A stretch of DNA of 64,000 nucleotides from Centropus unirufus (Eukaryota; Chordata; Aves; Cuculiformes; Centropidae). Location: contig VYZI01000057.1 in assembly GCA_013397695.1 (NCBI GenBank), forward strand, positions 1,522,763-1,586,762, read 5' to 3'. How positions within the stretch are numbered: position 1 is the first letter of the stretch; every line of letters starts with the position of its first letter. Shown one piece after another: positions 12,301-25,924 of the stretch. A program made the translations under genes and the position numbers. The notes under the pieces are model-generated. The model was not told the DNA's origin and searched no databases. It saw only the letters and a list, made by a program, of their open reading frames with translations.

Positions 12301-15300
12301 TAGTAGGGACTGCTTCTGCCTTGGAAAGGGCAGAGGTGAAAGATCAAACAGTGAAGAACTGCCCATATAGTATCAACAACAATACTAAATCTGAAAGGAA
12401 ACTTACTGGAGATCCCAATGCCTCCTCCCTACCTGGTCCTACCTTGCGGGACCTGCAAACCTGGCTGTCCTTGCTCTTTCCTAGTTCTTGTTGTCCCACA
12501 CGGCATTTTTTACAAGCCTTATATGACACTGTTATTGCTTAGGGCTAATGGAGTGGGACGGTGTGTCGCCTAGGAAGAATTTCAGAACATTGCTCCAATT
12601 TTTCTGCGTAGTTTTTCAGCGTGCGGATCCTTTTGAAACACTTTATTTATGGCATGTTTTACCCTGCTGCTAATGCATAGTGGAAGGATATCACAGAAGA
12701 AATGGCCATCTGTATGACAGCTACTGATCTAGTAAATTCTGATGAGGTTTTTCCAAGTTATTTTAGTGTTAATTAGGATAATGGGTAGGAGTCAAAGAAA
12801 CTTTTTTTTCCACTTAACTTACAGAAACAATGCTGTTTAGGGGAAAATTATTATCTACTCTCTCAAATTCCTCTAAGGCTGAGCTACAACCATGTGATTT
12901 CCTGATATATTTTCAACTGAGGATTGAAGAGTCAGTTCTTAGGAAAAAAAACATTTTACTTAAGTTTCTGATCACTGTCCTGGGCTTTGCACAGCTGTTA
13001 TATAGCCTAACAATAGAGTTGCAGCCTACTTGAGACCTGTCTAGACTGGCAAGATAAAATGCAGTTTATATATGCTTAGGCACTGCTATACTGTTAGACC
13101 CCAGAGCAAGCACTATTTACCTAGCAGTCAGGACCTCACTTGGGAATGTCAGCTCGCAAATAATCACTCATGAAATATTGTACTTGATCTCACAGTTCCT
13201 GCACAAACTTCCTCTTTATTTTTTCAAGATATGGTTGCATTCAGACACCAGCTATTTCGCAATTACGGAAAAAAGCCTGTGGTTAGAGGCAGAAAAAAAT
13301 GCTATAAGCATGAAAGGTGAGTTTCATATTTTGTATTTTTAAAAAAAACGGGTATTGAAAACATTGAGTTTTCAGCTCAAGACACCATTTTTAGCCGCTA
13401 GCAAAGAGAATCTAATCTACTACTAGAAAAACAATTTGGCATCTTTTTGCATGTCACCACTGAACTTTATTGACATTTCTGAGACCACAACTAGTTGACA
13501 ATTCCTCCTATGATTCATGGAACAGCACTATGTACAGCTCATTTTTCAGAAAGGAATAGGCTTTAAGTTGCTGCTAGCACCAAAAATTTGCTCTCTGTCA
13601 GCGAGCTAAACAAATGTGACTGGGAAGAGATCAGGTAAGCATGAGAGAAGATATATGGATTAACTTGATGCCATTTTTCTGAGTCGATCCTTCATATAAT
13701 CCTACTTATATTTATTCTCAGGCTATTCAGGAAGATTAATTTTTCCAACAGTAGAATTATTTTCTAGCAAGACATTTTTCTCACTGTGAAATAGCTTTAC
13801 TGAGAAATAAACAACTGAGCATGTGTTTGGAGATAGTTCCTATTACAGAAGTGAATTTAGAAATAATTGCTAGAGCTATTCAGAGGCATCAGAAGGATTG
13901 TATTTCCTGATAAATTTAACTATGTGTTTAGTTCCAGAATTAGTAGAAACAGATAGTAGGTTTTAATAATTGTAGTGGGTTTAAAATTTTTTTCAGGCTT
14001 TACCCAACCAACTGAATTCCCACGGCAAAAACAGTTATCGGAATTGTTTGATGAAACCGTGAGGCAGAAATCAAATGTTAAAAAGTGAAAAGTAACAAGT
14101 TACAGTAGTGAATGATTCAGACAGCTATTTTGCCATTTTAAGAAATGTTTGAAAGTAATTCCCCCTGATTCCCTGCTTTTTCCTATTAGCTCATTAATCA
14201 TAAAAACTAATTTATCTACTGCCAGAGTTCTCCTATTTTTAACAGGTGCTGCTGCAGGTAAAATATCAGCATCCCTTTCTCTTACCTTCTTCAGTTTGTA
14301 GTTTTATAGAGATTTCCCATTTATTTTCTTATTTCCCCTCAAGAAATCAGAGAGTCTCTCTGCAACCAAAACACTGATACAGTCCTGTTTCGAGATTTCG
14401 GATTCTACAAGACAGATTTTCTTCTAGAAAAAATTCCCCTGGAACTTGTTTCTCTGCTTTTTTAGCTTCAGGAGCTCACTTATGTGTGCAGCAGTAGCTG
14501 GCAACATCACCACTACTTTGCTGCTACCAGAACAGTTACTTCAGTTACTAGTCCTTGTCTAAGGAAGGCAGGCTGGAAATAGGTCTCTCTCCTTAACTCT
14601 TTCCCCATTCCATACTTGGCTACAATCAGATACCCGCTGAAACTACACTGAGGTTAGAAACAATCTGGGACAAGACAGTGATTCCAGCTCTGCAATACAG
14701 GTTGTTATGAAGGCAGAAATAAAGTTGTGCAAAAGACCCAAGTTCTGTTTCTAATAGCATTTAAGAAATTTCAGAATGCATCTTCACCCTCAACTAGTTA
14801 AATGCCACATGGTAACTTTTTCCTGTTTTCTTGCAAAATTAAGGAAAAATGGTATATTTTTGAAAAAAAAAATCAAGATTTTTGACAGGAGAGAAAAGAT
14901 GCTTAAAGGAAAAAAAAACAAAATGGAAAAAGCACTCTCAACAAGATAGGGGAAGTGTTTTTTTATTTTTTCTTTCACTAATTTTTAATTTCATTGTTTT
15001 TCTGATACCTCATCAGGCTTTCAATGTCAACTTTTTTAAAAATACGTAGCTGTGATGCTTCTACATAAGTGCTTTAGTGAAACAAAAGGTGAAGTAGACC
15101 ACAAAACTAAAGCAGGATTCCTCTTTTTTTATGCAATTCCAGCTTTTAGCTGCAAGCTTTAGCTTTCCTCTATCTAGGGACTGAAATGGCCCAGATATAT
15201 CCAGAGGAAATTTCCCTCTTTCATTTGGGATTAAATTTTCATTTTCAGTTTTAGAAAGTTACTTCTAGAAATTCACCTCTGTCAGCAAAATACAGGACAA

Positions 15301-17404
15301 GGAGTATTTGGATTGCTCAATTTACGCCAAGAAAAGGGCTTCTCATCAAAGACATCTAATTCAAACAGCAGAGAAACCCAAAAGCAACAGGACACAAGCC
15401 TGCTTAGCTGCACATGTCAGCTAGTTCCTTGGCATCTGATTCATGTTTTAGCAAGCTTGCTACAAGCCTGGAATTTCCACTTGCCCCTGCCTTCTTGAAT
15501 GTTTTCATATTTCTCCTGGTCATCTCTTTTCATGCTTCAGTGTTAAGAGCTATGTAAATTGATCTTCCAAGGCAATAGAGTTTTTCTGTGAGTGATTATA
15601 GAAAGATTTTCTTTATTACTTGTATCATTTTAGGAGTTGAGTATTGAAAGCAGCTGAATTGGGTAGCTAGGGTGGTGTGGCAAAGAACGGAATGAACTCT
15701 GAGATGCAAAAAGATGAGATGGTGACAAGAAACAGCATGAAGGGTGCTTTTAGAATCATAGAATCATTAGTGTTGGAAAAGACCTTTAAGATTATCAGGT
15801 TCAACCGTCAGCCCCAGCCATCATGCCTACTAAACCATGTCCCAAAGTGCCACATCAACATGCTTTTTTAATATCTTCGAGAATGGTGACTCTGCCTCTT
15901 CCCTGGGCAGACTGTTCCAATGGTTCACCGCTCTTTCAGTAAAGAATTTTTTCCTAATATCCAATTTAGATTTCCCCTGGCACATCTTTAGGAGTACTGC
16001 TAAATTTAGAGATGCTAGTTAGGCTGTCAGACTTCGCCTGAAACTCCAATTCAGATAGTGAATTCTAAAGTGGAAAGGGCTATTTTGACTTTTCCGACTC
16101 AGGCATCTTATTTGGATTTGAGTAAGTAGAAATAGCTCTTAGTTTATTAATGAAATAGTGTGTCACGGTATTTACAGACTGCAAGTTGAGAAGTTCTAAA
16201 ACCAGCCTTGGCTTCAACATACAGGGGACTGCCAAATGTGAATTTGAAATTGTCCTGATACATGAAGAGCAATGCAGTTTAGAGTCCCTTCCAGATATAT
16301 CCTGCCCCCAAAATAAGAAATATGTCATGGATTGTCCTTGCAGTCCCAAGACTTCAAACAATTAGAATGAAAATTGTGGACGGTCACCAGAGAAAGCCTT
16401 AAAATGTTATTTTGGAGCAAATGCAGATTGACCTGTGACTAGGGAAAATAATAAGCAAGAGTCTTACATTTTGCATGCATGATCATAATTTCTGATGTAG
16501 TTAAAGACCTAATGCAGAATGGGAACCTCCTGAAAAGAATGCTATATTTTAGGCTATATTTATGTCCTTTAAGGGAAGTCGCAAATAAAGGACCATTTTA
16601 TTTTTTTCACTGCCCTGGGACTTTTTGTATTAAAAATTAGGCACTGCTGACACAACAAATATACTTCCTGGTAACGTATACTTATATGCAGATAAATGAG
16701 TAGGCAGTTTTATGAAAGGCATCAACAACGTAAGGAGACCGAACCGAAAAGCTTACATGGAAAGGTAAACTATCAACCTGTGCATATTTTGACTAAATAC
16801 TGACCCGGAATGCTGTGATAATTGTCTCTAAGTATGTGATGGCTGTAAACATCAAGAAGAAAGGGATTAAGCAAGAAAAAAATATTTGTAAGGACTGAAA
16901 AACAGGAAAAGCATCTTGAGCGTAAGTATAGTGACTGTTACAAGGAAGAGTTCTGCAATGCCAGCATATTGTCTAGATTAATTAGGGCTTCCCTCCCTCT
17001 CATTTTCACTATTTCAATATGCAGTGCAGCAGCAAATTCCATGTAACATTACCCAAGTGCAATTCTGCCACATCTTTTAACAAATAAAATAGTAAATTTA
17101 TCTGCTTTGTCTCCCTATCTGCGACACTTGTTCAATAGGATATTATTTATACTTCAAAATTCTACTAGTTTGGTGGTTTTGGCAAACAATCTCTATGGTT
17201 TCATTTAAAATATGCTCTTTTGTCATAGACACCCACCCAAAAAGGATCAAAGACTATTTTAATTCAGAACCTATAAATATATTAAAACTATTACTTTACA
17301 AACACACAGCTGGTACTAGCAAGAATAGTACAACCCTCAAAAGCAAACACTGCTTAATGCAAGTATTTTAGAAATCAAAGACAAGGAAATACAGGGAAAT
17401 GTAC
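9332..17404 (-). other. GRID2: GRID2 intron, complete (8,073 bp)
   Basis: The intron runs from a GTACAT donor at its high-coordinate end to a CCAATAG acceptor at its low-coordinate end. The only interspersed repeat I recognise is the CR1 3' fragment at 15751-15985. The rest is unassigned AT-rich DNA with A and T runs, including a run of T and A tracts around 14800-15030. Short ORFs, for example 11923-12168 and 16080-16361, show no recognisable domain. Confidence 0.9.
15751..15985 (-). repeat. CR1 LINE 3' end fragment
   Basis: On the plus strand it starts TAGAATCATAGAATCATTAG and continues with TTGGAAAAGACCTTTAAGAT, a CCATGTCCC motif, and TTTCCTAATATCCAATTTAG. It ends at CCCCTGGCAC, inside the C-terminal coding end of CR1 ORF2. 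It is a typical 5'-truncated CR1 copy, sense to GRID2. Confidence 0.92.
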
Positions 17405-17566
17405 CTTCTTGATGGTTTCTAACATGGATCGTCCTCCTTGCCAGGGTTTAGAGTTCTTCCTGATGCAGGTGAGGCTGGCCATGCTGTGCCACTTCCGGTC
17501 CTCCAGCTTCTTATGAAAAGCATTTGCCAACAGGAGGACAGTGTCATATATATACAAGTTTGAAAT
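17405..17566 (-). CDS. GRID2: GRID2 internal exon, 162 bp (amino-terminal domain)
   Basis: The exon encodes 54 residues, from ISNLYIYDTVLLLANAF through PWQGGRSMLETIKK, about human GluD2 322-375. TVLLLANAFHKKLED distinguishes GRID2 from GRID1, which as I recall reads SVLMLANAFHRKLED. The cysteine in SLTC (about 355) is one I recall forming a long-range disulfide with Cys83. The arginine in LEDRKWH (about 345) is, as I recall, at the cerebellin-1 contact surface; I could not check either. The serine of human SLSC is threonine here. The acceptor is TTTGCAG|ATT with AG at 17568-17567, preceded by a pyrimidine tract. The donor is AAG|GTACAT with GT at 17404-17403, also off consensus. Both ends are phase 0. 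Translation runs on into the intron for several codons before a stop, so the 3' border is set by homology. Confidence 0.98.
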
Positions 17567-20500
17567 CTGCAAAGACATTAAAAAGGAAGTATCAGCATTA
17601 TTATTTGTGGTCTCCTGCCGGCTTCTCAATTTAGGATTTGTTTTGCATCTTTCATAATCCTGTGGTAATTAAATGACTTATTTGGTATTAAGAGGAAATT
17701 GTAAGAACCAAAAAGTCACAAGTTTGGATCCGGTAAAACCTGCAGCCAGGGTGTGTTAAGCTACAAGCGATTTGCAGGAACAAATTACACACATGTGAAG
17801 TACAGGCAGCCCAATTACTGACGCAGCTCTACTTGCAGGATTTAAAACCCCACTCATGAATGTAAAAACATTTTCTTTTACTTTAAACCAGTTGCTTACA
17901 ACTTTGAATTTTTCAGTCACCAGATATTTGGACACCATAAAATTATTCTCAAGATTGTTTACTACTGAAAAACAGAAACAGAAAAGCTAAGATAAATCAT
18001 TTCATCATAGTTTTTGTTTCTGTTCTTTTTGCAGTCAGTTCTGACTGAAGCAATTTCTGGAATGAAACATGATCCAATGAAATCTTTCACAGTCTTCAGG
18101 TGTATGTCAGTTATGAAATTTACAGTGTTTCCTGACAAAGTATTTGGCAATGGCTGTTAATTCCTTGCAGGTCAAAACTATTATAAAGTAAATGTGCATG
18201 TGTTACACTGTGAGCATAGTCATACACATATGGTATAGAAGAAGTTTCAGGTTGGCATCAAAGAGAGAAAGTTGAACTCAAGAAAAGAAATGACTTGTGT
18301 GCCAGTTCCACTTACCCATGTACTATTTCTATACATGTACTTTTAAATGCATATAGTACAAAGTCCGATGTGAAAGATACAGTTCAGTGGAAAAGAACAA
18401 AAGCTCCATTAACACTTCTGAAACAAGTAACTTACAATGCAGCTCTATTTCACTCATTTCTGTCCTCAAATGGCACGAACGCTTAAGTTGTTAACAGTAT
18501 CATAACGACAAACCTCACCTCTCCTGAACAGAAGTTCTTGGGAAGAGGAATGATATTCAGAAGTAAGAAGAACTTTGGGGAATGTTATTTTTAGATCACC
18601 TATTGGCAATTTGAAGCAATGGGGCCTGAAGTTATTGAGGGAAACTGTTTTCTCAGCTGTACTATGGAGGGGGCTGTAGAGCATTCCTAATCCCTGAAGA
18701 CAAATTAGCCAGCAGCAATTTGCTAACTGAGGCAAGGTTGCTGCATTTTTTTCTGTGTCACTCAGAGAGAAGCCAAAAGACATTTCCCAGATTTCTGGAA
18801 TATGCTGGCTGCTCTGTGCAAGGGTTTCTCCATACAGATGGTCTGCCCAAAACCTTAAAAGAAGGGAACTTAGAATAGGAAACTATGCCAACTTTGTGCA
18901 GAATATCCCCTATTCCGCCTCTTAAAAATATCCAAGGACTAGGAAAGTCCTCCAGGTATTGCTTGGGAAGGGGTATGTGTGAAGGAAGCACAATAATGCT
19001 TAAGTTACGAGGCACTGATTGGCGAATCCACACATCATTTTTAAAGGAAAAAAAAAAGAAAGCAAGAAGAAAAAAGAATAGCCTTCTTCTTGCCTAATAG
19101 TCCTTTCCAAAGAATCTATTTTTTTTTTTCCTATGTAAGTTCCATCTTTATGCTGAATATCTCTGTGTCATCTGCAATCCTCCCAATACAGTTCTTGTAA
19201 GGTTATGTGACAGACTTCTTCCCTGACTAGCATCCAGGAAAGATGTTGTCTTTCTCCTTAATTTGCTAGAATTTCCTGGGTTATTTTGCCTTCCACATTT
19301 TATTGAAAGAGATCTAATGGCCTGCTGCTTTCCCTAGTGCCTTTACAACTCTCCCTGCTAGTACCATGGAGGTACAGAAATTCCCTATTTCATTTTTCTT
19401 AAAACGACAATGTTCCTCAACTCCCTCTTTCTGGAAGATATTTCTTTATTCTTAATCAATCTTTTCCCGTGCTTTCGGTGGCTGTGAATATTTCCATTTC
19501 AGTATTCACCCAGGAAGTAATTTACTTTCAACAGATACTAATTTACTTTAAACAGGCATCACTAGGCATGACAGGATTAAAAGCATGAATTGAGGATCTG
19601 GGTTCAGATTAATCAAGCATTTTTAAAATAACTTGGATTGTTTGTCTGTGCATTGAAAACTCACAAAGAAATCAAAGTGTTTCACCTAAAACCATATTTC
19701 TCCAAAGATGTCAGTACTACAGGAATATTTGTTTGAGAGGGAAAGAAGGAATCCTTACTATGTTTTGAGGCAAGTTTATTTTACACAAGCCTTTACCAAA
19801 GGGGAAAAAAAAAACACCTCTAGAAAGCAGGCCCAGTACAGTCACTAATGAGACTAAATTGGAACACGAAGGGCTACAGATGCCAAGTCATCATTTCCTA
19901 ACAAAATGATATTGCTTTCAAGGCAGCTTCTCTGGAGTAATATTGTGGGAATAGAAGACCATTGTTGCAGTTGGTGAAGAAGGAATCACTCACTAATCTA
20001 AAAGTAATATAGCTGGGTCTTCATCAAGTATTAAAAGGACTCGGGAGTACAGAGTTCAGCAATTATTAAGCTTTGTTATTCCTTCACTAATAGCTCGACA
20101 TTTACAGCAATCAATCACTGATAACGCAATGATAAAGACACTACAATTAATTTCTGCTTTTCAGAATCACCCTTCCCTGTCACTACTAGAAGTATATTTC
20201 ATTAGTAACTGCCCTGATGCACAGAGCAGGGCTGTAATTTAAAAGTCACTTTACACTTTTGTTAATTTCCCATGTAAATTTATTGTGACACTTAAAGCAT
20301 TGCCTGGTATCCATTACTGATTTTTTATTTACTCCAATCTCTTAGACTAATGGCTGGACATTTGCATTATCAAACAGTAACATCCTCTGTTGAAGCAATC
20401 GAAACTTCAGATGTGATTTCTTTTTTTCCAAAGTATAGCAGAAAGGTATTTAGCAATCAGATTAGGTATGAGTAATTCATCTAGATTAAGAGTGTTTATT

Positions 20501-22552
20501 TCATATGTACCTAGCTTACTGCACATAGCGTTTAAACAAGAGTGTTATGGTAGTAAATATTTCTGAGAATCCAGTTTTTAACTTCTTGCTTCCAAAGTGA
20601 TAGAAATTTAGAAAAGTTGTTGTTTTGACTAGGACAATCCCAGAGATGCAATGAGAGATCTTGAACAAAGATTTTTTCATAGTTCTAATAAAGATGCTAA
20701 AAAAAATTTCTTCACACAGAGTTCAGAGGGACTAATTAAAAAAAAATCAAGAAATCCACCCTTGTAACTTCCAGAGAATATTTCTTATTAGTCACACTTT
20801 GATGGCATAAAAAAATTAGAAATTTCAATTTATAAACTATTTCAACCCCCCACTGGAATAGAAGTTAATTTATAATATTGTTGGGGAGAACAAAGAAACA
20901 GTGAACAAATCTCACAGCTACTAAAATGTCTGTGCATCATATGAAGACATGGGGGAAACTGTGTCAGTTTTTCTTCCTTTCATTTTGTAGCGTTGTCTTT
21001 CTGAGCTGCTAATGAAGCACAGCCATCTCAGGGAAAGCATGAAAGATGCAAGTCAGCAGTGCAGAACAGCTAAACTGTTCAAGCTTCCACCATTCCTTTG
21101 AACCAAAATGATATGAAAGCTTTCAGTAGGAGCATTACAGCTCTCCAAACTATAGGTTGATCAAAAAGATTAGGTTAAGGTATAAGGATCACTGAACACA
21201 TTAAATGGAATTTGTCAATTTGTACAAATAAACTTTAATTTCTGGAGCATTTTCTTTTCTAGAGTCAGTTCACTGTTGAATTGAAAATGAAATCAAAGTA
21301 AAGTTGAAGGGAAAAATAAATCGAAACATGAAGCCTCCCATTGACATATGATTCTGGTTTTCCCCCTTGCTCGAGTTAGTGACTGTTTTCCTGAAAAATG
21401 CTCTTTGCAATCTCTAGTGGCTGCACAAAATCACACCCTCGGTTTTTACACATTGTCCACAGACTACCTAAGTTCCCCCTAGGACTATGCTGCCATAACA
21501 GAACAGCGCAACCTAAAGAATTTTCACAGTTCCTAAATGGTCTCTAGAGACATCCTATGTATCTACTGACCTGACACAGTCAGTTTATTTTAAGAACTCT
21601 AATAGGAGCACTATGCAGCGTGCTACGGCCAAAGTTTTTCCTCAAGTTGCTTACTGGCTGTTTTGTGAACAATAAGTGAGGCTTACAACTAATCTGAAAC
21701 AAGGCAAGACCAGCCACACTTCTCTTTTCCCTTTACACATTCCCATTTGAAGCAAGGACACTCTTCAACACTTCTGTTTCTCTCACCTCCTTTTCTCAGC
21801 ATTAAAAGATGGCTACTAATTGCTGGTAAGTCAGATATCTCCTCCTGCATCACTGCCACAATGAGTCGTCTTTCGAGAACTTAGTAAGTGATCACACAAA
21901 AAATCCAAAAGTAAAACTGAGATATTAAGCCAGTTTCACAACTCTGATTTGTCATAGATCCACCACAACAAAGCCTAAACAGATGCATGAGAGAGAGGAT
22001 TTGCTCTTGAAAGCCTATGTGAAATCAGAAAGACAGCGACCATGACCTGGTTGTTAATTTCACATGGTAGAAAGGCTCTTAAAATTTAATTTTGATTTTT
22101 AATTAACAATTCTGAAAATGAGGACTGTGGAACATAGGTGTAGATGTAAGTGCATACACCAAGATGGATGACGTGGGTGCTGCCCAGGAAGACTTCCACT
22201 GACAACATGTTTGAAGCTTTGAGAAGCACGGTGATGTCAGGAGACATCGGGTTTGGAGGAGAAATTTTCAGTGAGATGAAAAAAAATTATCAGGGCAAAA
22301 ACTGAGTACCCTAATGCCTGGAGATCAGGTGGGTTTTTTTGGTTTCTTTCTTAATTGCTGTGGAGCAAGTGAGCTGTTCTTTTCCGCTTATCCCCTACTC
22401 TAGTATTTACTTGTCATGACATTAGCAATTAAACTAGATATCAAAGACAACATGAAAAATAAATGTTAAATTACACTAAGACCCTGGGGAAAAACCTTGA
22501 ATATATCTAGAAAGGCAGTTTCGAGTTGAGAATAGACTAGTATATGAACTAC
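17567..22552 (-). other. GRID2: GRID2 intron, complete (4,986 bp)
   Basis: This is the shortest complete intron in the window. It begins with a GTAGTT donor and ends with TTTGCAG. I see no interspersed repeat that I can name. Short overlapping ORFs on both strands at 18466-19097 have no recognisable similarity. Confidence 0.9.
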
Positions 22553-22726
22553 CTCCATGCTTTGGGAGAAAGGGTCCTTTGGATCACACAGTGATGAAGA
22601 TATTCTGTGGTTGCCACGGAAACAGCGCTGACTTATGTTTTGGGGGACTGGAAACGTCTGTCGAATAATTGTTAACCTTCCAATTGATCTTCTCACCAGC
22701 TCCTGCACATCCACATCGTTTATTTC
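22553..22726 (-). CDS. GRID2: GRID2 internal exon, 174 bp (amino-terminal domain)
   Basis: The exon encodes 58 residues, from EINDVDVQELVRRSIGRL to DPFSQSME, corresponding to about human GluD2 264-321. It forms part of the periplasmic-binding-protein-like amino-terminal domain on the outside of the cell. Visible features are an N-glycosylation sequon (QNISQ, Asn about 293) and two cysteines (about 298 and 310) that I recall as a disulfide pair in GluD2. Differences from my memory of the human sequence are Thr to Ser in ISSSL, and Ala to Ser and Asn to Ser in PFSQSME. The acceptor is TTCCAG|GAA with AG at 22728-22727. The donor is GAG|GTAGTT with GT at 22552-22551, a weaker-than-consensus donor. 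Both ends are phase 0. An in-frame ATG in the exon is not a translation start. Choice of GRID2 over GRID1 rests mainly on the adjoining exon. Confidence 0.97.
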
Positions 22727-25700
22727 CTGGAAGATAAAGCATTTGCATAAAAGTTAAAATACAGAAATGTTACCACCAAATTATAAACGAAAAATAAACT
22801 GAGGACTAAGAGGCATGTGATCAGTACACTGTTCAGGACCACACCATACACTGGTACAACTGACATGCCACCCTTACAATAATTGCAGTTTAAAAAATAC
22901 TGTGCTCAAACCTCACCAAATCTTTGCACATGTAATTGGGTTTAGTTGTTTCATTTTGGGTTTTCTTTCCCTCTCCTTTTACCTTTGATCTTTTACTTTA
23001 AAGTGTTTCACAGCATCCTTGGTAGATAATGTGTAAATCAATAGGAAGTCATAGTAAGATGTGTTTCTAAGTGTAGCATTACTTAAGTTGTACAGACAAC
23101 TATTCAGGCCTAAAGTGTTCATTTCCTGGAAATGAAATATCAAGAACTTGTAAACAATATGTACGTTAGCAAACCTCATTTATCAAATGCAAAAAAGTTT
23201 TATTAGAGGATTCTAGGTCTGTATGTAATTGTTTATAGCAAGACCTAATTTAAAGCCAGAATTTTAGCCCATATGGTATCTATTAAGGCTTGCAGCTAAC
23301 ACTCCGCGCTATGGACACACACTTTGAAGCAAAAAAATATCTAAGTATATATCTCAATATATGAAATACTAAGCTTAAAATCTTAACTATAAGACAGATT
23401 AGGGAAACCAGAAAAACAGATTTTATATATAAATTCCTGCAGTTTGGGAACACAGTGTTTTGCACCACTGATCAATTAAGTCCTTGGGGAAGTATGGGGT
23501 CACAGACAACAGCAATTGACCCCAACTTTCACATAAGAACATGAGCTTTAGTTAAACACAAGCTTTTTTTGACAAATCAAATAGGGTCAGCCTTACAGCT
23601 TTCAAGGCAATTCTGTCTCCTGTAAAGCAGAAGAATGAATCTACATATTTGCTCAATCTTTTTAAACTAGAATCTATTTTTCACCATGCTGAATTGTTTG
23701 TTCATGATCTGTATTAATTACAGACACTCTAAACTTTCTAGACATTTAAATTCATGGACACTGACCCCCACGGGAAGGGAGGTGCTTGAGGACCTCCTGT
23801 TAGCAGCCTGCATTTCATACCCTTGCATATAATCACAGTTTACTGAATATTTCTAATTCTCATTTGTATATTTATAGCTTTTCATTTTTTTTTGAAGGAT
23901 ACAGCACATCTGCACAGTTACACCTGTTATTAAACACCATAACCAGCTTCCTGATCTATATCCATAATTGAGAACTTAGGAGACACCAGAAGAAAAATGT
24001 GAACTCAAAGTGAAGAATCTTTCTTGCAAAAAGGAAGTCAAGCTTTCTGAAAAAGCAGCAATTTAATTGTTAAGACAAATATCCTAGCAATTTTGGCTTT
24101 CTTTTTTTTCAGGAGCTGCAGTTATCACCTTTTAAATTAATTATTCCAGAGCAACTTCTTTGGACATACTACAATTTGGTTATTTTTCTTTTAATTTTGG
24201 AACAAAAATACACAAGATAGAAATTTTAACTTCTGTTCTCTTGACTACCGTAAAAATATTTTATTCTTCTACACAGATTGTCATAGTTTCTGAATTCATC
24301 TGTTATTAATGTTCTTTATGAAATATAGATTTTTCTACAAACAAAAATAACACATGGCATCAGCTGTGTCCAGTGTACTATCTTGGATTTCTGGTCGATT
24401 AATTCTTAATGTACCATAGATAATGGTTTCTCTCAGCTTAAGATGCCGTCTTTTCATTTAGTCTGTATCATTTCGCTAGCTGCAAAGTAAAAATAAGATA
24501 AAATGCTGTTTTCGCAATCTGTATGCTTTTTATAAATAATATTTTCAGTATAATGAAAACGGCGAGTTCAAGAAATATCTTATCTTGATTTTAAACCATA
24601 CCCTGTTTCAGAAGATTTAAAGAATGCTTGGTTTCAATATCTATTGTGCTCGAACTGTACCAGCAATACTATTGGACTCATTCTAATAACGCAAAATCTG
24701 CTCCTGGTGCGGCCATTTTATATTTATATTATATAAATAATTCTTTTAAAGAGAGTCTGACTTTCAACTGCTCAGACATTTATCTTGCCCATCTCAAATC
24801 TATTTATTTTTTCTGTATTCAGCATTTTGTTGCATTTTAGTTAGAGTGTTCTCATTTTAACCTTTAGGTAACTGCTCCATGTTTTTATACATTACCTGAA
24901 AACTAATAACAGAATCCAAACAACAAAGAGATATTTGTTTAGTTGCCAATCTGACATACACTTGAATAGATTAATGACAGCTATTATTTTACACACTGTG
25001 AATTCCACCAATTGTATAACAAACTTAGATTTTAGGTTAACATCAAAGCAATGTCATGCAAACCCAGATTCAACTTTTGTCATCTGCCATGCATTTCTTT
25101 GTCATTTTTTTAATACTTGGCATTGACTGAGTGATGAGCCTTTTATATAATGGCTCTCCAGTATCATCTCTCATTCTTGAATTTTGGATGTGACTTAAGA
25201 AAACTATATTAAGCAACTATTGTGTAACAGGAAACAATTTTCATTTGCACTTCAAAGGAGGATACAGTATAATGATATAAGGATGGCAGATGATCTGTTA
25301 TACAAGTGTTGAATGTAAAAAAAATTACCAAGTTGGCCAAGTTGAACTGAGTTGGCACCTATATAAATCTAGGCTAGGTTAGGAAAACTTTTTTTTTTTT
25401 TTAAATTAGAAGTTCAATATATAGTTCCAAACCTTTCTTTTTGCTATGAACTTGGAATAAAAGGGAGGCTACCCTATTTCAAATGGAACAAGGATATAAA
25501 TAGATGTACATTTCATCCAAGTAGGCAAATAAATAAGGAAAGAAATTCTATTTTAAATTAATAGTTCTTTACACATGAATTAGGTAAGAGGAACTGAAGA
25601 AGATCACATTGACATATCAGGCAGAGATTCCAGTGGGAAGCAAGACTACTGGACACCTAATATATATTGCCATTCAGCTTTGTCTCATTGTTAGAAGACA

Positions 25701-25868
25701 AGCAACCTAGGCAGAGACTTAGTATCCACCACAGAGCAATCGCACCAGTAGTGAGAAACAAAGAGTGACAGAGTTTATTCACATGGTCCTGTAATAAAGC
25801 CCCCCAAAAAGGTAGCAATTCCTTTTTTATGGAAACATCTTAACTTTAGGGCAATAAGACAGTACTAG

Positions 25869-25924
25869 TATTTATATACTATATATAAAATATATAAAAA
25901 TATGCTATTTATATACTATATACT
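25869..25924. repeat. AT-rich TATA-type low-complexity patch
   Basis: Degenerate TA repeats including ATACTATATATAAAATATAT, with the motif TTTATATACTATAT appearing twice. Confidence 0.8.
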
